A stretch of 64,000 nucleotides of DNA from Taeniopygia guttata. Its lineage: Eukaryota; Chordata; Aves; Passeriformes; Estrildidae. The notes beneath the pieces are model-generated. The model saw only the letters and a list, made by a program, of their open reading frames with translations. It did no database searches and was not told the origin of the DNA. Of this stretch, positions 26,602 to 39,100 are shown piece by piece (positions within the stretch are counted from its first letter, which is position 1; each line of letters starts with the position of its first letter). Made by a program: the position numbers and the translations under genes. Location: contig NC_133024.1 of the NCBI RefSeq assembly GCF_048771995.1, positions 42,570,001 through 42,634,000 on the forward strand, in the 5' to 3' direction.

Positions 26602-27125
26602 GTGAGCTCTCTCTTCTTCCTCAGGGCAGCAGCTTCTGGGGAGCTTGAAGGGAAACCAGTGCAATGGTTCCTCCATAGGCAGCCACAACCCCTCTGAAGG
26701 TGGCTCAACGCCTCACTTGAGGAGGTGGGGGAGTTGCCCTTGGCCACAAAGTGTGAAGGTTTCAGGGTAAAGGTCTGGTCTCAGGGAAGGGAACAGTGCT
26801 TTGGAAAAGAAGAAAAAAATCAGAAATTATGGATCTTAAAGCTACACTTTCTTCTTTTCTTCAAATGCTGACTTTGGAAAGTACATTGAGTAACAGGGAC
26901 ATAGCAAGCACCTGAAATTGCCAAGGGTTCTCCAGGAACAGGGCAGACTGGAGCTGGTGGTGGCTGGGCATCCAGGGGAAGATGGAGAAGGAGAGTGAAA
27001 CAGATGCTCCTAGAAACCTGCCATCCCCGTGTACGTCCCTTGCTCCAGGACTGCCAGGTTGTAATGCTGATTGCAGCACAACAGAGGCTGGACAAGCCTT
27101 GATAAGTTGTTTTTACTTCTGGCAG

Positions 27126-27420
27126 GTGGGGGAACTGGACCGAGGCCCAGCTCTGCTCCAGCAACAAGCTGGTGTCGTTCTCGCTGCATGTGGAAAGGTG
27201 GCAGTGCCTGCATGACAGCACGGCAGTCAACAACGTGAGGATCACCTGCTCCAATGGGACCAACCTGGAGGGCTGGGGATTTTCAGGGGGTCACTTCGGC
27301 CCATGGAGCAGCAACTGCACCTCTGGGGCCATCTGTGGACTCCAACCAAAGGTGGAGAAACACCAGGGAAAGTGGGATGACACAGCTCTCAATGACATGA
27401 GAGTGTTCTGCTGTGAGTAA
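27126..27420 (+). pseudogene. VMO1-like exon 3 (well preserved)
   Basis: The acceptor is CTTCTGGCAG|G. The frame WGNWTEAQLC runs without a stop through STAVNNVRITC, GHFGPW, CGLQPKVE and DDTALNDMRVFCCE to TAA at 27418-27420. All six cysteines, two tryptophan-rich turns and the repeat cores are kept. This is better preserved than exons 1 and 2, which suggests recent decay or late constraint. Confidence 0.9.
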
Positions 27421-30400
27421 GCCTGACTCCCCACCCTATATCAGCATCTACAAAGCTGCACAGTATTAAACCTTGAATCTGTCCTTGCACAAAGAGAAGA
27501 GTACATTTTTTTTCTGTCTTGTTTTGTCAGGGGTAGCCAGGTCCCATGGCTACAGCACTTCATAAGAAGGGTCTTTGTAATTATTGTGATTAAGCTTTGT
27601 AACAAATTTATAACTTACAACATTCCTGTGAGTGAGCACAGGGGATTCCCACACCTGTTGGTAAGGCAGGAGGGGGGACTATAAGGGCTGAACATTTAAG
27701 AAGAAGAAGGATCATCTTCCCTGGCAGAAACTGTGGTTTCAAAGGAGGGGAACGGGAGCTTTTCATCCTATTTCCATTATAATGCTTAGGGTATGCAGGG
27801 ATCACTATCAGATATCCATCCATCCACCCATCCATCCATCCATCCATCCATCCATCCATCCATCCATCCATCCACAAGTAAGTTCAAATTTACCATGCAG
27901 CATGTGATCCCAGCTCCATGCCTCTCCTTGCAGCCTCCTCAGCAATCTACAGGTGCCCTGTGCAGAAGAGGCACTGTGAGGATTTTTGTTTCAAAGACTG
28001 CAGTAGTTCACATGTATTGCAATCAGAAATGTACCATTGCACAGGTATTTTTCCTGAACCTACCACCATCTCCTTCAGCATCCAAACCTCCTGCTCAGCT
28101 CTTCTCTGGAATGCATATTTTGTGCTTCTTCCTGGGGCTGTAGGCAACACCTTGAGTGTGAGGACATGACAAATATGGGGCAGGGATTAGCCACAAACTC
28201 GGGTCTCCCAGAGCATTATGCAGGAACTGGTTGGTTGGGGAGCATTATGGTGCACATGTGCAGAAAGGACTCAAGGAGCAAAGGAACAAACAGTGACAAT
28301 TAGGAGAGTTACAGAGAGAATTGCAAATATTTCAACAAACACTTTCCTCGGTCCCAGGAGTGCGAAGAGGAGGCAGAAATCTGAGAAAGACATAGGAGGG
28401 AAGGAGAATATCCTCAGCCCTGTAAAGCTCATAGACTTTGCCCATATCATGTATTTGAAATTTGTTTGCTACATTATTCTCTCTGATAAGTAAGTCTCGC
28501 TTAGGAAGATGGTGAATGCTTCTCAGTACCACCTGGGAGCTGAGAGTTAATCCCTGCTGGCATCCCAGATGTTCCAGAGGTTTCTGAAGCATTAACTGTA
28601 CCATTGTGTGCCCTTATGCATCCAAAGGGACTGCTTGCCACTTGGCATGCAGCCAGTAAAAGCCTTACAAAAGGTACATTTACAAGCACATTTAACCATT
28701 TCTGCCAAGTTTTTGAAAACAGGGGTTTGAAAGTCCAAGCATTTATATTCTTATTGCCAGTTTGGTCAGTTTCCACATGGTTTTCTTATTCCATACCTAA
28801 CTGGTAAGCCCCACAGAGCCATCTATTATATCAGGAGAGTACCAGATTTAAAATCAAAAGAGAAACACTGAATACGTGATCTGACAAGGTCACACATCCT
28901 CATGGATGATTTCCAATTTTAAGAGATAAAGGCACTCCAGAGACAGCTCAATTTTTACAGGAATCTCCCTCTACAATTGGATATAATGGGAAAATGCATA
29001 ACTCAGCTTTTCTTCTGGAAAAAAGGTTCCCCTAGGGCACTTTGAAATATTCTGAGACAAAAAGATAGGATTCTTGTCATGAATGTCTCAAGGGTTTTTT
29101 TTGTTATCTCTGCATTATTATATCACTTTCATATTACTCATTATTCATTCACTTAAGCAAGTTGCTGTACACAGCACTTTAATGGCATTAAACATGAAGG
29201 AGTTTCTGTCAACAGGGAGGTTTCTGCAAGAAAAGTACTCTTCAAAGTCATTTCATGATCTTCCCACTCAGGCCTTAGCCCTCCCCATCATAACAAAAAC
29301 ATTTGATTGGGCTGAATCCAAATTCCCTGGCAGATCCTCTTGAATAACAAATATCCCATTTCCCAGGCAGAAGATATCTAACAGTGAAATGCTGCAGGAT
29401 ATATCCCTGTCCATTACTCCCTCAAATTCATTATTCGACTAATACCAGATTTTCTTCTGTGTATGTCACTACTCTACAGCAGTGAGGGTCAGGGTTTGTC
29501 ACAGTCCACCCCAAAGTGGCAAGGCTCATGTCAAGCACTCACTTCCTGTGCACTCACACCAGCATGTGACCATTCTTCCTTCAGGAAAACCTGAATGGAA
29601 TACCAGATGGAAATCCAAGGCTCTTCCATAATCATCCTGCTTCTTGTGCAATTACTCACCCTGATGCACCATCTTACATCCCTCCCTACATACATGTTTT
29701 GCCTTTAGGCATCTGTGGTGAAAAATATCCAGCAGCACCCACATTTCTCCCTCGCGCTGGGCAGAGCATGCACAGTGCTCAAAATTGGATGTAAAGATAT
29801 TCGCAGCCACACTTCCTCAAAAGACACGGGTGATGTGCAGCGACAGCTGTTAATGAAGCAACACCAGCTATTCACATGTGGATGGGTTTGAGCATCTGGG
29901 GGGTGGGGACTGGCAATAAAATATCTCCCAGGGCTCACCTTGTACGCATTTTGTTGAGTAAGGGGAGGGATGGTGGTCTTGTTCTACCCAAAATAACAGC
30001 TTTCCTCCTCAGAAATTCTTAGTTACTTGTCCAATATGGACTGATTCAGCCAGAGAAATGCCAATGAAGTTTCAGTACAGTAAAGAAGTGCATCAGGGGA
30101 TATCCTCAAGCTAAAATCTTTGGTAAGGAAACAGGTAGTAAAGGCAATTCAATGATGTAATTTACACTCCGGTGAGTGAAATACAAACCACGAGGGTCTC
30201 CCCACAGCTCAGACATGCACCCAACAGGAGCATTCCTGTGTTGGCCTTAAGCAGACAGCTGATAGCCCCTGTTTTATGGGAGGGGCTGTGTCTCACTGTT
30301 ACTGTTTGTTCTGGGGACAGACTTCATACATATAAACCACATTAATGTACCAGGGCTCCTGTGGCATTTGGCATTTGTGCAACCAGGGAGCAGAAGGAAG

Positions 30401-33027
30401 GTCCATGCTCTAATCTTTGCTGCAACTCGAGCACACACATTAGCAGGCATCCTCTTCACATGCCAGGTGAGGTGACAGGGCACTTCTTAGAAGCCACAGT
30501 CCTGATCCCTAGCTGTCACAACACCTGCAGCACCCTTCCTGGAGTGAGAGAATAAATATGAGTAACGAAACAGCGCAGGATGAAAAACACCATGGAAATC
30601 TTCCTGTTGTTTCTCCCAGGAGAACTGAAGGAAGACAGAACATTTGGATCTTCCCCATTCTCATTCCAAGGTTTGGTTGCCTTGGTGCATGAGCAGCCTT
30701 TGGACATCACTGTCCCATGACACAGCCAAAATAATGAATACTAAATGGGAAAATGCAGTATTCAAAGCTTTGAAAAATGTTCATGTCAGGAGCTCACATC
30801 TGGGCACTGCATTTCACACAAACTACCTCTGTAACAGAAGTTGGCCCCAAAAGTCTCCTGTGAAGTTTGTTTCCTCCCTAAAAGCAGCACAGGTTCAACT
30901 CCCCTCTAAACTGCATATGAGATGTTGCAGCCTAGGAGATCTCTGGTGCTTATCAGCATTCCCATCCTCTGAAACCACCACATTCCCTTCAGAAAAACTG
31001 CAAAGTTTGAACTTGGCTCCACGCTGAGCAAATGTCCCCAAAGTTCAGAACTCTTCCAAGCCAGCTTATTTCCTCTAGAACATCTTTAATGAAATACTTA
31101 TTTATATTTTCCTTGAAGTAGAAATAGTGTATCTGATTTTATCTCTTTTTATTTATTTTAGTAGGAGATTTGGTTTTGCTTCCACAAGTGTGTCTTTGAC
31201 CTGTAATAAAATCTGTACTGAAGTAATGGCTAATTCTGAACAAGCAAGTAACAATTCCAGTAAATCCAAGGAAAGGTACATCCCTCTGACCTCTCTGTGC
31301 CCCTTTTCAGTAACAAATATGTATTTCAAGCAAAAGAACAAAGTTTCTTGTGCTATGGTTCTGCAGGGCCATAGCAGAGTGCTGCCTATACCCACATAAT
31401 TGGAAGAAGGTTAATGAATTGCTAAAGCACATGTTTCCAGTGAATAATTCAGATAGAAAGAAAATTTAGGTGGCCTAACGGTTTATTAAATGAGATTATG
31501 ATGGACTCTATGCCCTTTGGCAAGTGTCACCTCAAGATAAATTGATGTAACTCTTTACCTCTTAATGGAAAGTCCATTAGTAAAAGAAGGATTGTAATTT
31601 CTACTGATGCAAACCAGTGTCAGCTGTCATTTCTTTGGTATTAATATTTTCCCCTTTTTTTCTTTTCTACCCCTTGATATTTTATATCTTCTCTTTGATT
31701 TTCTAGCAAAAACAACATTCATCCTCAGCCATGACCTTGGATACACGATTTCTAACACTTATTGCTGTATTATTGCTGGAGATTTTCTTCTTCAGCTCAG
31801 CTTCTGCGCAGTGTTTGCAGGGGCATTTCCATGGAGAGCAGCTCTTCCTTGTGCAGTGTCTCCCTGATTCTTGAGTTTTCTAAAGCCTTCTGAGTTTACA
31901 TTCTATTGGGAAACTTTCCCACACAGTTTCTGTAAATAACGTATTGTTTTGCATTCCTTCATGGGGGTGGAGAGACTTGATATACTAGTGCTTTGTCCAA
32001 TGTCTTTGGAGAGGTGGCCCATTCACTCTCCAACCCACTGTCACCTTTGGAAAAGTATAAAAATTGGAGAAGCTGATTCCCTGCCAAGGTCTGAAGGTGG
32101 TCTTGCTGAAGAGGAGGAAAGTTCACCTGTCCAGGGAGGTTGTACCTCACTGGTGTGCTTGGAGACCAGCTCCAGCACTGCTGCCCTTTACAGCCACCTG
32201 GACCTCCCACAACCATTTCAGTAATGCACTTTACACAGAGCATTTTGGCAAAGAAAGTGAGAGATTTTCTGCCTAAGCTTTGTTGTCTGTGCAGCTGATT
32301 TTTCAGGTGAGGTTTCTCCTTAGTGTTTGAAGGGATAAGGACATCTTTTGAAAGCTTCCCAGTACCAGCCTGCAATGGTGATACTGATGGCGGGGGGGAG
32401 GGGGATCTTAATAGTAGGAAAAAGAATCACCTCTCATTCTTCTTCTCTCTGGAATTATTTTCAACTGTATTTTAAAAAATAGAAAATTGATTATATGAAG
32501 AAATAGCACAGCTATTGAAAGAAATGAAGACAGCACCATTTACTGTTCTCATGGTGCTTTCAAGTCTCACATCTGGTTTTACAAGAGCAAGACACCAAGG
32601 AGGAGCAATAATTTCATCATCTTGTTAATATCTGTGTCTTGTATTTGTACACTTGTACTACATCTACCAGAGTCTCATTATGCAGGTATTTTTTGCCATT
32701 TTATCACAATGGCCTGACAAAAAACAACTATTGTCTAAGCACCCAATTGCCCTTCTTCTCTAAATATTGCTTGTCTGCTTATACAGCTTTATCTAAATGC
32801 ACCTCTGTCATCTGTAATAAGGTAATAGGTCTAAAAAGTACTTAGTGTCATCTTGTGTGTCTTCTACTTTGGTACAGAGCCCATTTTAAACCTAAACTGA
32901 TGCCCTTATTACAGATCTTTCTTTCTGCTCCTTGTAGCAGTTTCAGATGCCATGTCCCAGTAACTGCGACAGGGAGAAAGAACATAAAACCGTTCCAAAG
33001 TTAGTGTAATTTTCTTGGGCTGAAAAG
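27421..33027. other. Intergenic DNA, downstream of the VMO1-like copy
   Basis: It holds the CATC microsatellite (27815-27874). No gene was assigned. A short cysteine-rich, stop-free frame with splice-like borders at about 27935-28041 is discussed in the findings. A 138-codon minus-strand frame at 31959-32375 has no recognisable motif. Confidence 0.4.
27815..27874. repeat. (CATC)n microsatellite
   Basis: About fifteen CATC units with one CACC interruption near the left end. The opposite strand gives a repeating Met-Asp-Gly-Trp frame, which is an artefact of the repeat. Confidence 0.97.
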
Positions 33028-33135
33028 TCATAAAATCACAGAATACCAGGTTGGAAAGGGACCTCAAGGATCACCTGGTTCAACCTCTCTTGGCAAAATT
33101 GTGGCATAGACAAGATAGCCCAGCACCCTGTCCAA
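33028..33135 (-). mobile_element. CR1 LINE 3' end fragment
   Basis: The left edge, TCATAAAATCACAGAAT, is the reverse complement of the avian CR1 ATTCTATGA-type terminus. It is followed by GGTTGGAAAGGGACCTCAAGGATCACCTGG and a segment with TAGACAAGATAGCCCAGCACCCTGTCCAA. Only the last hundred or so bases of the element remain, a typical 5'-truncated copy. Confidence 0.9.
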
Positions 33136-36100
33136 CTTAAGATCTACGGTTGGGCAGGAAGCATTTGTCCTGTTATCCATAAATGTCAGTTTTCCCCAAG
33201 TTCTTTCATCAGTTTGGGCCTCATTTTCTTTGGGCTTTAAGCTGTTTGGGCCAAGCATAATCTTATTTTGTACATAGAGTGTCTACTGTAAGAGGACATC
33301 TAGACCCTGCAACAAAGGGTTTGCCTCCTTTCCAAGGCTTTTCATGCAAACTCAGATAATGCCAAGAGGAAGAAAAGTTGTGTCTCAGGAGAACCTGCCT
33401 TTAAATAAGGAATCTGCATATTTTTATACTCCTGGATAATATTTCTAGGAAAATTAGGAAACATCTTGAAGGTCAAACATTAAGTTGGCGCAAATTTCAA
33501 TAAGTGAGTTGGAAATCCCTCAAAAAATACAAAATTAATAATGGTAGAGAAAGACAAAGACCACAAAATCGGCTGCAGAGCAGCCATTACAGAGTTATAC
33601 ATCTCCAGCATTAATTTTCATACAAAGTGAGTAATATACTTTTAATCAGACCCAACAGATACAAAAACCTGAGTCATTCCTATGCACAGGAGGAATAAGT
33701 TTTGTTACAGATCAAATTGTGCTGAGGTTCCTCAATAGAAAAAACCTAATTAATAAATAAGCACAAGTCCTTGTTAGGTGATGTTGTCCTGACAGCACAG
33801 AAAAAGCAGGTCAAGAGCCAGTGTTGTCCTTGGACTTGCCAGGAAATCTTTGTTACTGAGGTGCAGCCCATGCGTCAGGCAACCCATACCAGTTTGGTTA
33901 AAAGGCTGGTGAAAAAGTCATCTCCAGCTCCTCAGGTTGAATGTGTTTCAGTTATTTCTTTGTCTGTCCTCAATTTAAGCATCTAAAGAAACTTCTTTTA
34001 GTACAGTTTCACAAAGACTGATTGGCCAAATGAAGATTTTTTTAAAAGAAAATCAGATTTGATTTTCTTTCAGAAAAACACATTAAAAGAAGATAGAGCA
34101 AATCCCCTGCCAGAGAAACACAGACATTTTTGTACCTAACTACACTGTTAAAATCACTAATTAAGGAGAAAATATTTCAGAGACACTATGATCTGTAGGC
34201 CCAGATTAATTAGGATAAGCTTTAATTATTCAGTGGTAATACATGCCACCTTTGAAATCAAAATCATCAAAAGAAGGTGCTTGCAAGCTCAGCAACTACC
34301 CCCAGGACTTTTGTTTCTACTTGTACTAAGGCAGCAAGTAGATGTAATACAATTCCAGTTTTCTCTGCAAGGCCTAAAGTCACCTCAGTTAGGCAGACTG
34401 ATTCCCAGAAGCACGCTCTGAAGAGGAGAGGGGACTTTGCAGAATATTTCTCTCCCACGTTAGAAGAGATGACTGAGACCTTTTGAAAACACTTTGTCTC
34501 TCCTAATCTTCATATTGATTGGGGTGAAAATAAAAGAGAAAATATTTGCTCCCAGCTTATTCTTGCAATTGCTCTTCAAAAGTTTTGCTTTCCTTGTTAT
34601 TTTCAAAAAATGTTTTTGTTCTTTCTCCAAGCGCCTCACCCAGCATATTTTCAGAGCCATCAGAGCTCCTCTTTCCTTCCCTCTGATCAACTTTGCCAGA
34701 ATGCCTGGAGCAGATTCCTCTTTTGTGCCTTGTCTCTCTTTTGGGATTAGCTTCTCTTCATGTTGGCAGGACTTCCTATCACAGAAGCATTATGACCACC
34801 AGTGCCATTAATCAAGGCTCTGCCACAGGTAGGAGCAGGCATTAGCAGACTGCAGGCAGTCAGGAAAACAAGGGTATTTTATTAGCAAATTTTCAGATAA
34901 AAGCTGGACATCAGTCAACTGGATAACTACAATTCCTTCTGGCTTTCAAATTACAGAGTAAAACATCATCATTTTCAAGTCTGGGTCCAGCAGCACTGTG
35001 GGAAGTGCATAATGATGGAATATGAACCTGGAAGTGGTAATTTTCTTTATGTGGCTCTGCCTGTACCACCACATAAATCACTGGTTTCTCCCTTAAATCT
35101 TGCCATTTTCTTGCTTTACTTTCTTAGCAAGTACATCTGTTTCCTCTGAATTTTTTAGTCTTTTTCTCTACAGCTCTGAGTCAGTAGGTGCTGGAGCTGG
35201 GGATGGTAGAGGCATCCATCACTGGAAACCCCACTGGAAACATTTTTCCCTCAGCCTAATTCCACGCTTGAGCTCAAAGATGCCACGGAGCAGAGTCATT
35301 ATGAAAGTCATGCCAGTGAGACGTGTTGTCGTAAAATTTAGATCCCTACATAGGAACTTTGTAATTAAGGAATAAACAGAGGCAATGAGTCATTACATTT
35401 GGTGCTGTGGGTGTTTTAGGAAAGCATGTTTTAAGTAACTCACGGAAATAAGACACGACCTTTACACAACTTTTTTCTTTTATTGTTAGCAGTCGTAGGA
35501 AGCAGGACACAGATTTTTCCAGTGGCATTTAGGTATCTCATACACAGATGCTGACAACTGGACCTCCTCATTCCTTCTCCAGATGGTGACACTTGGACCT
35601 CACAGCTCTCACAAACAGCACAGGAAGATTACAAAGAAAGAATGGTTTGGGGAAAGGATTTAATACAAGGATAGGACAGGAATGCTGGGCAGGCACAGGG
35701 TTCGGTACGTTGAGCCATTTCTATCCCTCTTTCTCATTGCCTCATATTTCTCGCCCATTTACCTTGATTCCTTCCCTTCCCCTAAACTTCCTGTAATAAA
35801 TTTTACATAATCCCACAAACCTCTTCTGAAATCCCATAAGCTTCATGTAAACCCAAAATCCCCCTCAAATTCTGAACACACTTGCAATAATCATGTTTTC
35901 CCTCTCTATCAGAGTCAAAGCTGAGGCTGATGCCTTCAAGGCTGTGCCTGAGAAGGTCTTTGACTGACCCACTTATCAGCAACTAAAGTTTATTTTATTA
36001 ACTGCATTGTGTTGGCTTGAGTTCCAATTCTCTCTGTCTCACCAAAGGAGGGAATATAATTCCTAGGTACAAAGCTTTTGATACAGGTAGTTAAAATTTG

Positions 36101-39100
36101 TTATGTACATGTCAACGTATCTCCAGATCAAATCTGAAAGGCTTGAAAATACACAATAATTTTGACTACAAGTAACCAGAATCACAGCTGTAGCATAACA
36201 GGAAAAGATATCTTTTTGTACCTCAGTTTCCCATCTCTCATTAATAGGCTGAGAGTCCTTCCTTTTGCATAGATTATGATGTATTTGGGATACAAACTGC
36301 TCTTGCTCTGTATAATCACAATTTTTCTTGTCTCATCCTCTTGGAGACCCAAGTAATAATAAAACAGTGTATTATTTTCTCTGTTCTTCAAATAACTCCT
36401 GTTTCAGCAAAGAAAAAGTTATTAGACAACAAACTCATAATGCTAACAGAAAACTGAGTTAGAGGTCTGAAATCAGTGTTACCAGGAATTAGTAAAGTCA
36501 GAAATACCAGTGCATATCATTCCTAAAGTCTTGAGCCATTCCATCAGAATAAAGTTATTAAAAAAAACCAGCAAAAACAAAACAATAAAACACAACGCTA
36601 GAGGAAACTTCTGCTGCAATTGCAATCACAGTGACAGGATCCACAAACAACCATATAATCTTCTCAAGCTTAGGGAAATAGCTGTGCTACTCTTTGCTCG
36701 GGGAACTTTGGAGATGCCACTTTGTGGGCTGTTTAGACTGGAGCCAGGGACTCTTCTCAGCCCCTCAAGCAATAGTTTTTTTAAAAGAGAGACCTTTTGC
36801 AAATGTAAGTTGTCATGAATCTGTAATCAAACTCTTGACCTTTACAGCTGTATGTTACTTTTACTAAATTTTCTATTTCCTGATGCTCTTGCATCTCATC
36901 CTGACTCTTGCAGTGCGTCCAGAACCATGAGCCACAAGGAACACCAGATCCTCCAAAGATCCATATGCTATCTGAATTAACAGGTTCAATGTCGGCACAA
37001 GAGTTCAGAGCTCCACACCAGCAACTCCTCTTTGGTGAGCTCAGCACGGGTACAGAGACCAGAGCTGTTGTGCCCCTGGGATTTCTGATGACTTGACTGA
37101 AAGTGCCATATTACCCACAATGGTGTGAAGCAAGAGATTGCACCTGTTCAAGGACCTGTCCCTGGGGAAAAAAAAAAAAAAAAAACCCAAACAACTGAAA
37201 TCGTTAAATAAAATGGTTCATAAAAGTCAGCAAAAAATTAAACACAGGGGCTTATCCGGTCAGAGGGAGAGTCTACTGATGTGACTTAGGGGAATATATA
37301 CCACCATTTGTGCAAGAAGGACTTGGAAGCCAGCAGAACACAACTGGCATGTTTAAATTTGATCTAATTGGGGAAAGGAAAAAAAAATCATGTTCTTTTT
37401 ATTAAGGGTGGGGAGACAATGAGAAAAGGCATCTGATTGCTTCTGTCCAATCTACATCCTTCATTATTTTCTATCACCTCTGCTATTTTACCATTTTGTT
37501 TTTATGTGAAAGGCAGCAAAACTACACTTCAGAAGCATCATATATTGCTACAATGCCTCATTTAATCTTGAGCAAAATGTTTTTAAAAGGTCCTTCATCT
37601 TGATTGTGGATTTGATGCAAACTCAAAGTAATTCCCATTCTTCCAAAATAACCTCCTTGCTGTTCTTCACATTTTCAGGATTGTGCTAAAGCTATAAAAA
37701 CCATATTTCCTAAACCTAACAACCACATGACATTTAACAGCATCATACTGATCATCTGGATCACAGTGCTATATGAGATCAAAGATGTGAACTGAATAGT
37801 GTAATGTATCAATATTTTCAGGGTTTCATTATCCTCCTGGGCTGGTTATGGAAGTATCACACATGAGTTACAGAATCATAAAAAATCCAAATATCATATC
37901 TACTGCTTTCTCTATAGGCCATTCAAACAAAAAACGGTCATAGAGGAATTTTCAAAATCCTTTTTGTTTGGTTTTTTTTTTCCTTACCCATATACATCAG
38001 CCATTAGTGGCTCACTTGCTTTTTGCCCAGTTCCAATGGATGGGTTAAAAGAGTGCAGGTCCCTAGGTTCTCTTTAGTCTGTTTTTAGGAAAACATTTTT
38101 CTTCTGCAAGTCTTCTGAGACCTTGTCCAATTCCTTTGACTTCTGAAATATAACTACTGGTTTATATGAAATCTTACCCTCATTTTTTGGGGACTGGCCT
38201 CAGTTAAGATCCTGTGGCTCTAGACAGAGGAGAGCTCAGTTCTCCCTGCACAACCCAGGGTAAATATAAATATATAAATATAAATTTATTACCAAACATC
38301 TAACATTCAATTTGTGAAATATATTAAACTTTCCTGCCTTTAATAAGACACAATTTCACTAGTATCTTAGAGCAAGAAAATTCAATAGTGTCCTGATGGC
38401 TGCTTCAAGACTCACAGGAAACAAGTTACATTCTAAAGGAAATAACTCCTATATAGGACTAAAAATTAATGACAGTAATTTTCTACATAAAAATACAGGC
38501 TATAGTCCACCTTCTTGGATTTGAGTTTCTACAATGCAGGTGTCCAAGTTCCCATTGCAGCCCATGGAAAGCCAGGTGGGACACGACACAGCTTGGAGTC
38601 CAGCGACTCATCCCAAGAACACCAGCCACTCTGAGGAGACTGAATCACTCTCTCAGCTCTGCTCGCTATACTGACTGTAACAGGAGCTTTGACATCTTCC
38701 CCATACTGGTGGTAAATCACATCCCCCCCTCCCAGCTTAAGCTGAGAGGTATTCTACTGCTTGCATCTCACCACTGAGTAGCAAAAACCCTACACTTCTT
38801 GAAACATTTCTTAGTGAAACTGCAGAAATAAATTCCAAGCAAATTCTGATGCATTACCGAAGAATTGAAGGCTGAGGATTACCTGCCAGCATGGGTAACA
38901 CTGCCTTTGGTGGCTTTTCAGAGGATAAAAGGTAAATTGTTCAATGTAAAAACTGAATTCAAGAGAGATAAGGGGTCTTGCTCAAAATACATCTACAGTT
39001 CTGCAGTCACATATCAGGGTCTCCTCCAGAAGATACTGATGGACATTTGAAAGATACTTCTTTCTACATATGGACAGAGTATCAAGCAGGTCTGTATTTA

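Larger units (their letters stand above)
25820..27420 (+). pseudogene. VMO1-like second copy, probable pseudogene
   Basis: Three exon-equivalents (25820-25953, 26512-26601, 27126-27420) align in order with VMO1, so this is a genomic duplicate and not a retrocopy. The ancestral ATG at 25820 opens a signal-like MQLLIPAIPCLLG. Between it and the VPNGGPWG motif there are 34 fewer bases than in the intact gene, so the signal peptide and the mature part are in different frames. The intron 1 donor is AAG|GCAAGC (GC, not GT). Exon 2 has lost the conserved cysteine of the first repeat (LHS for LHC) and, with its best donor, ends in phase 0, whereas exon 3 needs phase 2. Exon 3 itself is intact to its TAA, with all six expected cysteines. 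It could instead be a functional gene using other exons or start sites, but I see none. It is inverted relative to VMO1. Confidence 0.8.

Noticed and set aside
27608-27877. Minus-strand frame with repeated Met-Asp-Gly-Trp units
   Set aside because: It is an artefact of the (CATC)n repeat.
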